Position numbers and translations under genes: made by a program | Assembly (NCBI RefSeq): GCF_003967555.1 | Contig: NZ_BIFS01000001.1 | Coordinates: 2,790,001-2,854,000, forward strand | Source of the DNA: Dictyobacter kobayashii | Lineage (GTDB): Bacteria; Chloroflexota; Ktedonobacteria; Ktedonobacterales; Ktedonobacteraceae | Length of the DNA stretch: 64,000 bases | Reading direction: 5' to 3' | Notes under the pieces: model-generated | Databases searched by the model: none | Told to the model about the DNA's origin: nothing | What the model saw: only the letters and a program-made list of their open reading frames with translations | In this document: positions 53,327 through 62,067 of the stretch, piece by piece | How positions within the stretch are numbered: the stretch's first letter is position 1 | Layout of the letters: every line of letters starts with the position of its first letter

Positions 53327-54502
53327 ATGGCCCTGACAATAGGAATTATCGGATTACCCCAGAGTGGCAAAACAAGTTTGTTTAATGCCTTGACAAAGGC
53401 GGGCGCGCCGATCAGTGGATATGCGACCAGTACCGTGCAGGCTAATATAGGTGTGGTGCAGGTTCCAGATGCGCGCTTACAGCCATTGGCAGAAATTTTT
53501 CAGCCTAAAAAGGTGACTCCCACTACGGTCGAATTTGTCGATGTTGCCGGTATGGGACAGGCAACACAGGCGGGCAAAGATAAAAAAGAAGGCTTAAACG
53601 CTGAGTTTCTAGGCCATATTCGCAATGCCGATGCCCTGGCCGTGGTGTTGCGTAGCTTCGCCAATGATAATGTGCCGCATATCAATGAGACCATTGATCC
53701 TTATCGCGATCTAGAAAGCTTGAATGCCGAGCTGATGATCACTGATCTGGCTTCGGTTGAGCGACGCCTTGAGCGTACAATGCGGGCCGCGAAATCGGGC
53801 GATAAAAAATATCAGCAGGAACTTGAAATTTTACGCAGATTCCAGGCCGCCTTAGAAGAGTTTAAGCTGGTAAAGGATCTGGAATTGGGACAACCAGAAC
53901 ATGCCCTGTTAAAAGAGATGTTCTTATTAACGATGAAGCCGCGCATGTATGTGCTAAACGTCAGCGAAGGCGTTCTGGGCGAAGCCAATGAGCTATTGGA
54001 CAAGATCAATGCCGGACAAAACATTGACGAGGGAAGCTTGAGTGCTGAGCTAAAGGGTATCGCCCGCGTAGCCCACCAGGCTAAGAGCGAAGGTTCAGAG
54101 GTCGCCGCTGTCTCCGCCAGCCTGGAAGCTGAACTTTCGGAGTTGCCAGAAGAAGATGCGCATGAATATCTGGAATCGCTCGGATTGCCTAAGCTGGGTT
54201 CGGATCGTGTAATTCAAGTTGGCTACCGCTTGCTGAACCTGATCACCTTCCTGACCGCTGGTGAAGACGAAGTGCGCGCCTGGACCGTCACGCAAGGAGC
54301 CAAAGCGCCCGAAGCCGCCGGTAAGATTCACTCAGATATTGAGCGTGGTTTTATTCGCGCCGAAGTAGTACATTTTGATGATTTCATTGAGTGTGGCTCC
54401 TTTGCTGCCGCCACTAAAAAAGGTGTACTACGCCTGGAAGGCAAGGAGTACGTTGTTAAAGACGGTGATATTGCCCATTTCCGTTTCAACGTTGGCAAAT
54501 GA
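53327..54502 (+). CDS. ychF: Redox-regulated ATPase YchF (Obg-like)
   Basis: YchF binds ribosomes and hydrolyses ATP more readily than GTP. The 391-residue product has a P-loop GLPQSGKTSLFNAL, where the usual NVGKS is QSGKT. The G3 motif is DVAGMGQ, and the G4 position NVSE is the NxxE that gives YchF its ATP preference. A coiled-coil insert (about residues 125-190) and a C-terminal TGS domain (FLTAGEDEVRAWTV... GDIAHFRFNV) complete the family layout. Length is slightly longer than the E. coli protein. A purine-rich AGAAGGAAGAGG stands before the ATG. It is preceded by a family B repeat. Confidence 0.93.
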   Translation: MALTIGIIGLPQSGKTSLFNALTKAGAPISGYATSTVQANIGVVQVPDARLQPLAEIFQPKKVTPTTVEFVDVAGMGQATQAGKDKKEGLNAEFLGHIRNADALAVVLRSFANDNVPHINETIDPYRDLESLNAELMITDLASVERRLERTMRAAKSGDKKYQQELEILRRFQAALEEFKLVKDLELGQPEHALLKEMFLLTMKPRMYVLNVSEGVLGEANELLDKINAGQNIDEGSLSAELKGIARVAHQAKSEGSEVAAVSASLEAELSELPEEDAHEYLESLGLPKLGSDRVIQVGYRLLNLITFLTAGEDEVRAWTVTQGAKAPEAAGKIHSDIERGFIRAEVVHFDDFIECGSFAAATKKGVLRLEGKEYVVKDGDIAHFRFNVGK

Positions 54503-54530
54503 TCACATCCTGACACCTCGCACCTGAAAT

Positions 54531-54578
54531 ACTCTCCCTTTAACATGCTGGCTTACCAGTGCATGTTAAGGGGAGAGT
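54531..54578 (+). terminator. Hairpin after ychF
   Basis: Two 18-base arms with one wobble (54531-54548 and 54561-54578) surround a 12-base loop, about 28 bases after the ychF stop. No T-run follows, but the position fits a terminator. Confidence 0.55.
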
Positions 54579-54722
54579 TGTATATAGCATTTATAAACTA
54601 ATTAAATATATTTGAAATACTATTCACGTGGCTGCCAGCCAATAAAGCTCTTCTCATTTATCTTTATTACAAAATAAGCTATAATTGCTCCAGGTTATTC
54701 TATATTGCATAGGATGCATTTA

Positions 54723-54750
54723 TTTATTCGATTGATATCAATCGAATAAA
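54723..54750. promoter_or_regulatory. Perfect 28-bp operator-like dyad
   Basis: TTTATTCGATTGAT and its exact mirror complement ATCAATCGAATAAA form a 28-base palindrome without a spacer. It ends 35 bases before the ATG of the next gene, as expected for an operator of a homodimeric repressor. The centre TTGATATCAA lacks the 4-base gap of FNR sites. Confidence 0.55.
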
Positions 54751-54785
54751 GCGTGACGCTACCACGCAATAAGAAGGAGCTTACC

Positions 54786-55487
54786 ATGTCGGAGACACCA
54801 CTATTGCAGATTACAACCTTGCGCTACTATCTATTCGGACTTGCCCTCGCTCCTATATTCATGGCCTTTTTTGGAACCTCCTGGTGGGGAATGGGAGAAC
54901 TGTCGCAAGTGCTACCAGGTGGCAACCTGACCAGTCTGATTATATTTATTCTGGTCGATATTATTTTGCTAGCCGGCGCTATCTGGTTGATACTCAGGGC
55001 CCGTCAATTACCCGTAGACCGCTCGCCAGCAGCGAAAGCGCTGGGCAAAGAAAAGGGACGCTATTATGGGCGTTGGTTTGGCTCAATCTTTGGACTAGAA
55101 ATTATTGTCATTCTGATCGCCAACATATTGATCTACAAAGTGTTTAAACGTCCCGCATATTCCATGCCAGTGATTGCTATCATCGTTGGCCTGCACTTTC
55201 TCCCGCTAGCCTCGGTCTTCCAGGTACGAGCTTACTATATTACAGGGACCCTGGTGGCTCTGGTGGGAGTAGTGGTCATGCTCGCTATTCCAGCCACACA
55301 AACCTTCGGTTCGGCGCGCGCCTGGGACGTCGTACTGGGGATAACCTGCTCGATCATACTCTGGATTACCGGCGGCTTTACGTTGCTAATGGCGCGCAAC
55401 AAGCTCCAACAGACGCAGGTCCTGTTAGCTGGCATCCATGACACCGCACCTCCAGCGGGCTTAATCGCTGGGGACGCTGCTCTTTAA
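54786..55487 (+). CDS. Multi-pass membrane protein of unknown function
   Basis: The 233-residue product has about seven hydrophobic helices (from about residue 15 to 215) with short loops, one of them basic (LRARQLPVDRSP and AKALGKEKGRYYGRWFGSIFG). I recognise no family. AAGAAGGAG precedes ATG 54786; the frame is open further up but without a better start. A perfect palindrome just upstream suggests control by a dedicated repressor, perhaps in response to a transported or toxic compound (inference). Confidence 0.7.
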   Translation: MSETPLLQITTLRYYLFGLALAPIFMAFFGTSWWGMGELSQVLPGGNLTSLIIFILVDIILLAGAIWLILRARQLPVDRSPAAKALGKEKGRYYGRWFGSIFGLEIIVILIANILIYKVFKRPAYSMPVIAIIVGLHFLPLASVFQVRAYYITGTLVALVGVVVMLAIPATQTFGSARAWDVVLGITCSIILWITGGFTLLMARNKLQQTQVLLAGIHDTAPPAGLIAGDAAL

Positions 55488-55544
55488 GCAGAAAACGCTT
55501 CCACTTTATACTTTTCTATACTTTTTGTAACCATAGCCCAAAAC

Positions 55545-55588
55545 AAAGAGTGGCGGCGCAAGATAAGATATCAGCGCCGCCACTCTTT
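55545..55588. terminator. Bidirectional terminator
   Basis: AAAGAGTGGCGGCGC and GCGCCGCCACTCTTT are perfectly complementary around a 14-base loop, with A/T ends on both strands. It serves the membrane-protein gene (+) and the small gene at 55603 (-). Confidence 0.8.
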
Positions 55589-55602
55589 ACATATGCAATA
55601 TT

Positions 55603-55842
55603 TTATTCATATTGCTTGATCAATTTATCGACTAAATTCCCTATCTCATGCCACAAATGGTGCTGATAATCCAGCATACGCGACTGATTGATATCAAAAT
55701 CGCGATTAGAAGCATCCTTTTTGGCATTCTCCGCAAACTGCTGCGAAAGGGCGTGTGTCTTCTCACCGCGCCCATGCAAATAAACACCCAGGTCGCGCAA
55801 ATCTTTTAAGAGCGCCTGGTACTTCTCTTCATTGGTAGGCAT
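55603..55842 (-). CDS. Small soluble protein of unknown function
   Basis: The 79-residue product is hydrophilic and probably all-helical (EEKYQALLKDLRDLGVYLHGRG... NLVDKLIKQYE). AGGAGTAAAATT precedes the ATG. It lies 63 bases downstream of the AhpD-like gene on the same strand and may be co-transcribed with it. No family is recognised. Confidence 0.65.
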   Translation of the reverse strand: MPTNEEKYQALLKDLRDLGVYLHGRGEKTHALSQQFAENAKKDASNRDFDINQSRMLDYQHHLWHEIGNLVDKLIKQYE

Positions 55843-55905
55843 AACAATTTTACTCCTGAATTCGGCCGGGGTCCGCGAAAACTAATGTGATTACAATACC
55901 CCGCC

Positions 55906-56412
55906 TCAAGCTTCGTCAAGTTTTAAAGCATCCGCAAAACGATTAAAGAAATTAAACATGCCAATTACAGTGGTCAACTCTACGATCTCGCCGTCATCAA
56001 AATGAGATTGTAGCTCATCCCACAGCTCCTCATCCACATCACGGGCGCTTGTCGTTACAATTTCCGCATAACGCAGTGCTGCCAGTTCTCGCTCAGTAAA
56101 CAAATGTCGGTTTTGATCAATATGATACAAAGCGTCGAGCAGCTCCTCGTCCAATCCCATCTGCCTTGCCAAGGCAGTATGCGCATGCTCTCAATAGAAG
56201 CATAGGTTGACCTGTGAAACGCGGATAGCGAGCAGTTCCTTGAGTTGCGGCTCGACGGTACCCCCTCGCATAGCAGCTTCCACTAATTGCATAGAGCTCT
56301 GCATTATATCAGGCCGATGGGCCATAGTTTTAAAAAGCGTGGTCATGGTAGAACTACCGGCAGTAGCATACGCAGGTAGTTGGACCGAATCATCAGGTTG
56401 GATGCGCGGCAT
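55906..56412 (-). CDS. AhpD-like/carboxymuconolactone-decarboxylase family protein, probable selenoprotein (TGA as Sec74)
   Basis: The frame from ATG 56412 (preceded by GGGAGGAGG) runs to a TGA at 56191-56193 and continues in the same frame to 55906, giving 168 residues. The family core reads LKELLAIRVSQVNLCFY-[TGA]-EHAHTALARQMGL. In relatives the motif is CxxCxxxH, so TGA stands exactly at the second Cys (residue 74), with the His four residues later. A perfect 7-bp hairpin with loop GGC follows, the loop beginning 21 bases after TGA, as in bacterial SECIS elements. AhpD-like proteins are thiol peroxidases or reductases that use the CxxC. The alternative is a nonsense mutation or a single base error. 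No Sec machinery lies in the window. Confidence 0.75.
56161..56177 (-). promoter_or_regulatory. Candidate bacterial SECIS hairpin
   Basis: On the minus strand CTGCCTT-GGC-AAGGCAG folds into a perfect 7-bp stem with a 3-base loop starting with G. The loop is 21-23 bases after the in-frame TGA. Known bacterial SECIS elements have the loop about 16-37 bases after UGA with G in the first two loop positions. Confidence 0.5.
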
Positions 56413-56583
56413 ACACAACCTCCTCCCCAGAAATACATAAAAACACATAGAAGATGCGCTATTATTTCTATTCTATGTGACAGACCAGCCGCATGCAAGC
56501 CAGAGCAGGATAAAGGTTCGGCTTAAACAACAAGGAGATGGAGCAAGCAGCTCAAACTAGCGGTGAAAATGGGGATTTGAGCA

Positions 56584-56613
56584 CAAAAAAAGAAGCCAAC
56601 TGGTGTGGCTTCT
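56584..56613 (-). terminator. Rho-independent terminator after the GtrA gene
   Basis: On the minus strand AGAAGCCA-CACCAGT-TGGCTTCT is followed by a run of T. It lies about 90 bases after the stop of the GtrA-family gene. Confidence 0.75.
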
Positions 56614-56704
56614 CTTGAACACATATATAATATTAACATATTTTGGACTAAAAATCAAGGCATGAACAGAGCAATATTACAGATGAACAACATCTCCATA
56701 AAAA

Positions 56705-57352
56705 CTAGCGCTTCTTGTCAGCTTTCCGCGCAAAGACCCACATGCGCATGCCTACATATGAGATGAGGCAGGTGCAAAAGAGAGCAATTAGCTTGGAGGA
56801 ATTGGCCCACAAGGTCGGATTGATATGTTGAAGGTGGATCAAGCGGCTACACAGCCAGAGTATGGCATCGTTCGCGCCAATACCTAACAGTGTCGTAATG
56901 GTAAAGCTAATAATTTCCGAGCGTGCGATCCGTTGCCGGTGCCCGAACGTCCAATATTTATTCAAGAGAAAACTATTAATGCCACCCAGCGCATAAGCAA
57001 TAGAATTGTAAACTAGTAATTGCAGAGAGTTCTGGGTTGGCCACAGCCAGAATATAACGTTAAAAAGCAGGAGGTCCAGGGCTGTATTCAGCCCACCAAC
57101 CATACAAAAACGCAATATTTGTCCAAACAGGTAGAGCCATTTTTTGATGATGACATTCTCATCGGAATAGTAGGGATGGTGCGCCGGTAAAGTTGTTAGC
57201 TCGCCATTATTATGAGAGAGTTCTGGCAATGGAGTCGTCGTGAAGGCCGCTAAAAAGGTATCATCCTCGCCAGAACGCTGACTATCGCTATGTTCTTCTT
57301 CTTGCAAAAAGTTTCCGGTAATATGTACAGGCATAAAAAAATCACACCCCAT
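56705..57352 (-). CDS. GtrA family membrane protein
   Basis: The 215-residue product has a polar N-terminal part of about 75 residues and then four helices with the GtrA signature: FCMVGGLNTALDLLLFNVIFW, NSIAYALGGINSFLLNKYWTF and a last helix ending RMWVFARK. GtrA-like proteins are thought to move polyprenyl-linked sugars across the membrane for glycosylation of envelope polymers. ATG 57334 in frame is an alternative start. The GT39-like protein of the window could work in such a pathway, but it is not adjacent. Confidence 0.87.
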   Translation of the reverse strand: MGCDFFMPVHITGNFLQEEEHSDSQRSGEDDTFLAAFTTTPLPELSHNNGELTTLPAHHPYYSDENVIIKKWLYLFGQILRFCMVGGLNTALDLLLFNVIFWLWPTQNSLQLLVYNSIAYALGGINSFLLNKYWTFGHRQRIARSEIISFTITTLLGIGANDAILWLCSRLIHLQHINPTLWANSSKLIALFCTCLISYVGMRMWVFARKADKKR

Positions 57353-57482
57353 CTTCTTTACTAATCTCCCTTACACTCCAAACTATACTCGTGAGATGCT
57401 AGATTTTTATCAAATAACATTCAAATTTCTCTAAGATTTCTTTACATATTCAAAATCAAAAGTAAGCTCGTTAATAGGAGGT

Positions 57483-57512
57483 TTGACACACCAGATGGCT
57501 CATGTTTAAAAT
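57483..57512 (+). promoter_or_regulatory. Promoter of purK-purE
   Basis: TTGACA (57483-57488) and TAAAAT (57507-57512) are 18 bases apart. The start point at about 57519 gives a leader of about 24 bases before GTG 57543. Confidence 0.55.
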
Positions 57513-57542
57513 AAATGAGCGATGCAAAGGAGATCCCAACCA

Positions 57543-58706
57543 GTGAATACAGCACAGCATACTCAGGAAACAGAAATTATTGCTAGAACCCGTATCGGTA
57601 TTATTGGGGGTGGTCAGTTAGGATTAATGATCAGCGAAGCAGCCCGTAAGCTGGGTTTCGCTTCAGTAGTCGTTCTAGATCCAACTCCGCAATGTCCAGC
57701 CTCCACGGTAGCCGAGCAGATTGTAGGCAACTTAAAAGATCCGATTGCGCTACGCCAGCTAGCCGATCGTGCGGATATTTTGACCTATGAAATTGAGCAT
57801 ATCAATACCCAGGCATTACAGAATTTACAGGATGAGGGCGTAAAAATTTATCCTGCGCCGGAGTTACTTGGTATCATCCAGAATAAATTTGAGCAAAAGG
57901 AATTTTTGGCTCGCCATGGTATCCCGGTCGCGCCGTATTGCGCGATCTCGTCACCGGCCGATATTGAGCAAGCCATTCAGCGCTGGGGTTATCCCCTGGT
58001 GCTGAAAGCCAGGAAAGATGCCTATGACGGACGAGGTAATGCTCGCATCAATGGTCCTGAAGATATTGAGGATGCGCTCGCCAAATTAGGTGATCGCGAA
58101 CTTTATATCGAGAAATGTTTGGATCTGGATAAAGAGCTTGGTATTATGATTGCCCGCAATCAGCGGGGTGAGAGCTCCACCTTTCCGGTGGTCGAAATGA
58201 TTCATGAGCGCGACATCTGCCTCACAGTGCTCGCCCCGGCTTCGATCTCAGCTGCCTTACAGGCAGAGGCACAGAAAATGGCCAGCGAGAGCATTGACAA
58301 GCTAGAAGGCATCGGCATCTTTGGGGTAGAGATGTTTCTGGACAAGCAGGGGAAAATCTGGTTGAACGAGATTGCTCCCCGACCACATAATTCAGGCCAC
58401 TATACGATTGAAGCCTGCCAGACATCTCAATTTGAACAACACCTGCGCGCCGTTGTTAACTTATCGCTTACCCCTACCACTATGCTCTATCCAGCGGCGG
58501 TCATGGAAAATATCCTTGGCGAACGCAACGGACCAGCGGAAGTACATTGGTCGCGGGACTATGATCATGAACATGTCTTTCCACATATCTATGGGAAGCG
58601 CGAAACTAAGATTGATCGCAAAATGGGACATATTACGGTAGTCGGCGACGACCTGGACAAGGTCTATACTGAAGCGAAGGAGGCGAGGGCCACGCTCTCG
58701 ATATAG
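57543..58706 (+). CDS. purK: N5-carboxyaminoimidazole ribonucleotide synthase
   Basis: PurK uses ATP and bicarbonate to carboxylate AIR in purine synthesis. The 387-residue product has RIGIIGGGQLGLMISEAARKLGF at the start, the ATP-grasp core (NKFEQKEFLARHGIPVAPY, GYPLVLKARKDAYDGRGN, EKCLDLDKELGIMIAR) and the metal/ATP residues in GVEMFLDKQGKIWLNEIAPRPHNSGHYT. GTG 57543 is chosen because AAAGGAG stands 10 bases upstream; ATG 57522 is also in frame. It is followed by purE after six bases. Confidence 0.95.
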   Translation: MNTAQHTQETEIIARTRIGIIGGGQLGLMISEAARKLGFASVVVLDPTPQCPASTVAEQIVGNLKDPIALRQLADRADILTYEIEHINTQALQNLQDEGVKIYPAPELLGIIQNKFEQKEFLARHGIPVAPYCAISSPADIEQAIQRWGYPLVLKARKDAYDGRGNARINGPEDIEDALAKLGDRELYIEKCLDLDKELGIMIARNQRGESSTFPVVEMIHERDICLTVLAPASISAALQAEAQKMASESIDKLEGIGIFGVEMFLDKQGKIWLNEIAPRPHNSGHYTIEACQTSQFEQHLRAVVNLSLTPTTMLYPAAVMENILGERNGPAEVHWSRDYDHEHVFPHIYGKRETKIDRKMGHITVVGDDLDKVYTEAKEARATLSI

Positions 58707-58712
58707 CAATAG

Positions 58713-59315
58713 ATGTCAGACGACCAACAAACCATACGCGCAGCGCTCGACCAGGAACACGGAGTGCTGGTCTCACCTGAAGGCATCGGCGCAGGAGCTA
58801 AAGGGGAGCCTAAAGTATTGGTCACCATGGGAAGTGACTCTGATCTTCCCTTGATGATGAAAGCTGTAGATACGCTACGCCTTGAATTCGGCATCCCTTG
58901 CCTGGTACAGATCAACTCGGTACATCGTGACCTGCGCACTGTCGTCAGGCACATCGATAACTTGCCAGCCTCAGTCCAGGTTATTATCGCCTGCGCGGGC
59001 GGTGCGGCCCATCTACCCGGCAATATCGCTGATCTGAGGGCCGATCTACCCGTGATCGGTGTTCCCCGTGATCTGGGTGCCCTCAAGGGTGTTGATGCGC
59101 TGCTTTCCATGGTGCAAATGCCTGAGGGCGCACCAGTGGCTGTCATGGCGATCGGCGATGCCGGAGCGGTGAATGCAGCCATCCATGCGGCCAAAGAACT
59201 GGCGATCGCCGAACCAGCCATCAAAGAACGCCTGCAGGCCTATGCTGAGAAGCGTAAGCAGCGCGTCGCCAAACAAAACCAGACCCTTGAGAACAAACTG
59301 CATATGCAGCAGTAA
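58713..59315 (+). CDS. purE: N5-carboxyaminoimidazole ribonucleotide mutase
   Basis: PurE converts N5-CAIR to CAIR, the step after PurK. The 200-residue product has VLVTMGSDSDLPLMMKAVDTL, NSVHRDLRTV (the usual SAHR is SVHR here), ACAGGAAHLPGNIA, GVPRDLGALKGVDALLSMVQMPEG and VAVMAIGDAGAVNAA, all of class I PurE. An N-terminal extension of about 33 residues and a basic C-terminal tail are added. It lies in an operon with purK. A family B element follows it. Confidence 0.95.
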   Translation: MSDDQQTIRAALDQEHGVLVSPEGIGAGAKGEPKVLVTMGSDSDLPLMMKAVDTLRLEFGIPCLVQINSVHRDLRTVVRHIDNLPASVQVIIACAGGAAHLPGNIADLRADLPVIGVPRDLGALKGVDALLSMVQMPEGAPVAVMAIGDAGAVNAAIHAAKELAIAEPAIKERLQAYAEKRKQRVAKQNQTLENKLHMQQ

Positions 59316-59359
59316 AAAGGGGCTGTATGTGCGCTGCTGTTGGTGATTTTTTTAAGCAA

Positions 59360-59480
59360 TACGATGGACATTCTTTCAGGTATGGAGTATGTATGGTGGG
59401 CGGCCGCGGCCGTCCACCATACATACTCCATACCCCAACCCGACGCTGCAGGCGCCAAAGAGGAACATGAAAAAGCCCTG
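59360..59480 (+). repeat. Family B element, copy 4
   Basis: CGATGGACATTCTTTCAGG leads into a palindrome with 27-base arms and one mismatch (59379-59405 and 59408-59434), then ACGCTGCAGGCGCCAAAGAG and GAACATGAAAAAGCCCTG at the end. It lies between purE and ruvB. Confidence 0.65.
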
Positions 59481-59571
59481 TATCAATTTGAGTTGGCTCG
59501 ACGAGGAGGGTAAACTCTGATATAATGTGAGCGACACGCTGTAGAACACTAGTTTCAAATCGGAGAGAAAT

Positions 59572-60603
59572 ATGGGGGACCGCCTCGTTTCGCCCAACAT
59601 CAGCGAAGAGGAACAACTGATCGAAGGAAGTCTGCGCCCTCGTCGCCTGTCTGAATACGTCGGTCAAGAAAAAATCAAAGAAAACCTGAGTATTTTGTTG
59701 GAAGCTGCGCGTCGCCGTAGCGAATCGGTGGATCACGTGCTGCTGTATGGTCCGCCAGGGTTGGGAAAAACAACGCTCTGTAATATTATTGCTGCCGAAA
59801 TGGGCGTAAATTTGCGCACCACCTCTGGTCCTGCCATTGAACATGCCGGAGATCTGGCCTCGATCCTGACCTCACTTCAACCTGGTGAGATACTGTTTAT
59901 CGATGAGATCCATCGCTTAGCACGTGCAGTGGAAGAGCGGCTCTATTCGGCAATGGAAGATTTTGCCCTGGATGTTATGATTGGTAAGGGTCCCAGTGCA
60001 AAGTCGTTGCGACTCTCTCTTCCGCCTTTTACAGTGGTGGGCGCGACCACGCGGGTGGGTTCGTTAACCGCCCCGTTGCGCGATCGCTTTGGCGCCATCT
60101 ATCGCATGGAATATTATGATCAAGAGGCGCTGAAATTGATTGTGGCTCGTTCGGCCCGCATTTTGAAGGTGGCCTCAGAGATGGACGGCATTGAAGAGAT
60201 TGCCAGTCGCGCACGAGGTACCCCGCGTATCGTTAACCGCTTGCTTAAGCGGGTGCGTGACTATGCGCAGGTTAAGGCCAATGGTGTAATTACCAAAGAT
60301 GTAGCCCAGGCAGCCCTGGACGCGATGGAAGTGGATAAGATCGGTCTGGATCAGACCGACCGCAACATGCTGATGACCATTATTACCAAGTTTAATGGTG
60401 GTCCGGTCGGCCTGGATACGTTGGCCGCCAGCACCAGTGAGGATTCAGAGACCATTGAAGATGTCTATGAACCCTATCTATTACAATTAGGTTTTATTGC
60501 ACGTACGCCACGCGGCCGTATCGCTATGCGGGCCGCCTATCAACATTTAGGTATTACACCACCAGGTGGAGAAGGTGGACAGACTCTGTGGACAACACCC
60601 TGA
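59572..60603 (+). CDS. ruvB: Holliday junction branch migration helicase RuvB
   Basis: RuvB drives branch migration with RuvA during recombination. The 343-residue product has [19 protein letters not shown], Walker [23 protein letters not shown] (Walker B), the sensor-1 GATTRVG and arginine-finger region, and the C-terminal winged helix ([24 protein letters not shown]). It overlaps queA by 16 bases, as is common. ruvA and ruvC are not in the window. Confidence 0.96.
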   Translation: MGDRLVSPNISEEEQLIEGSLRPRRLSEYVGQEKIKENLSILLEAARRRSESVDHVLLYGPPGLGKTTLCNIIAAEMGVNLRTTSGPAIEHAGDLASILTSLQPGEILFIDEIHRLARAVEERLYSAMEDFALDVMIGKGPSAKSLRLSLPPFTVVGATTRVGSLTAPLRDRFGAIYRMEYYDQEALKLIVARSARILKVASEMDGIEEIASRARGTPRIVNRLLKRVRDYAQVKANGVITKDVAQAALDAMEVDKIGLDQTDRNMLMTIITKFNGGPVGLDTLAASTSEDSETIEDVYEPYLLQLGFIARTPRGRIAMRAAYQHLGITPPGGEGGQTLWTTP

Positions 60604-61694
60604 AGATAAGTGATTTTAACTACGATTTACCTTTAGAATTAATCGCTCAGACCCCTATTGAGCCGCGAGATGCTTCGCGGCTCCTCGTTGTGCAGCGCGC
60701 GACAGGGACATTTGAGCATCGGCACTTTCGCGATCTGGGCGATTTCCTGCGACCAGGAGATCTTTTAATCGCTAACCAGAGCCGCGTTATTCCAGCACGC
60801 CTGCTAGGTTATCGAGCCGAGACCAAAGGAGCGGTCGAAGTGCTATTGCTGACCGAGCGCAACGATCTGGGGCCAGACCACTGGGAAACCCTGGTGCGAC
60901 CCGGTCGGCGTTTACGCGAGGGTGCACGTATCTATTTCGGGCCCCAGGATCAGGCTCCGCGCCTGATTGGTGAGATACAGCAGCGTACCGAGGCTGGCGG
61001 ACGCATCGTGCATTTTTGGACTCCCGAACAGGAAGCCGGTAGCAGTGGCAGCGCTGATCCTTATCAGGTGCTCAGCGTACGGCAGCGGATCGATGAAATT
61101 GGTCGCATGCCTTTACCCCCTTATATTCACGAAACCCTGGAAGATCAAGAGCGCTACCAGACCGTCTATGCGCGCATCCAGGGATCGGCCGCCGCACCAA
61201 CGGCGGGCCTGCATTTTACACCAGAGCTGTTGGAGCGCTTACGCCAGCAGGGTGTACGCACCGGTTTCGTTACGCTCCACGTTGGTTTGGATACTTTCCG
61301 ACCAGTTGAGCACGAAAACGTCAGCGAACACAAAATGCACAGTGAAGAGATCGAGCTAGATTCACCTACAGCAGAATTAATCAACGAGACCAAAAAAGCT
61401 GGTGGACGTGTTATAGCGGTTGGTACCACTTCAGTCCGGGTGCTTGAAAGCGTCGCCAGTTTCCATAACGGGGAGATCGCCCCTTACAAGGGGAGCACAC
61501 GCCTCTTTATCACGCCAGGGACCCGTTTTCAAGCCGTAGACGCCATGATCACTAACTTCCATCTGCCGCGCTCAACCTTATTGTTGCTGGTGAGCGCCTT
61601 CATGGGGAAAGAGCTGATGGAACAGGCCTACCAGGAAGCCATTAAAGAGCGTTATCGCTTCTTTAGCTTTGGGGATGCCATGTTGCTGTTATAG
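60588..61694 (+). CDS. queA: tRNA preQ1(34) S-adenosylmethionine ribosyltransferase-isomerase
   Basis: QueA moves the ribose of SAM to preQ1 in tRNA, the step before queuosine. The 368-residue product has the family start [73 protein letters not shown] and [16 protein letters not shown]. Start at ATG 60588 lies within the end of ruvB, showing coupling. Length is typical. Confidence 0.96.
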   Translation: MDNTLKISDFNYDLPLELIAQTPIEPRDASRLLVVQRATGTFEHRHFRDLGDFLRPGDLLIANQSRVIPARLLGYRAETKGAVEVLLLTERNDLGPDHWETLVRPGRRLREGARIYFGPQDQAPRLIGEIQQRTEAGGRIVHFWTPEQEAGSSGSADPYQVLSVRQRIDEIGRMPLPPYIHETLEDQERYQTVYARIQGSAAAPTAGLHFTPELLERLRQQGVRTGFVTLHVGLDTFRPVEHENVSEHKMHSEEIELDSPTAELINETKKAGGRVIAVGTTSVRVLESVASFHNGEIAPYKGSTRLFITPGTRFQAVDAMITNFHLPRSTLLLLVSAFMGKELMEQAYQEAIKERYRFFSFGDAMLLL

Positions 61695-61708
61695 CTTGCA
61701 TATAACAA

Positions 61709-61830
61709 CACCACGAGTAAGCGATACGATGGACCTTCTTTCAGGTGTGGAGTGTGGTGGGCGGCCGCGGCCGCCCACCACACTCCACACCCGGCACCGC
61801 TGGCGCCAAAGAGGAATATTAAAAACCTTG
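61709..61830 (+). repeat. Family B element, copy 5 (48-bp perfect palindrome)
   Basis: After CACGAGTAAGCGATACGATG and CTTCTTTCA, a perfect 48-base palindrome runs from 61744 to 61791 without a loop (centre GCGGCCGCGGCCGC). It is followed by CGGCACCGCTGGCGCCAAAG and GAGGAATATTAAAAACC. It lies between queA and prs. Confidence 0.7.
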
Positions 61831-62067
61831 CCTCAAGGATAAGAGGACTTTGCGGCACCTCTTCTTGACGCTACAATAACACAAGTGTCACAATAGCAAA
61901 TGAGACTTCACCGATATAAATTGAGAAGAGAAGGACCCCTTTTCTTCCCTTGTTTTGTGCCCTACTGGCCTCATCATGATAGTGCAAAGACAATCAGCGC
62001 GCCGCCTGCAGAGCGGCCTACCTGATTAAATGGTATACCTTCAAGTAGGAGTATAAGGATAAATTTT

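Noticed and set aside
54731..54742. FNR/CRP-type site in the 28-bp dyad
   Set aside because: TTGAT and ATCAA are directly joined; FNR/CRP sites need a spacer of about four bases or more.
55906..56172. Stand-alone small gene beginning at TTG 56172
   Set aside because: It would lack the first half of the AhpD-like fold and has no ribosome site; it is the in-frame continuation across TGA.
59221..59844. Minus-strand ORF across a family B repeat and ruvB
   Set aside because: Its sequence comes from the repeat and from antisense ruvB; similar translations appear at other repeat copies.
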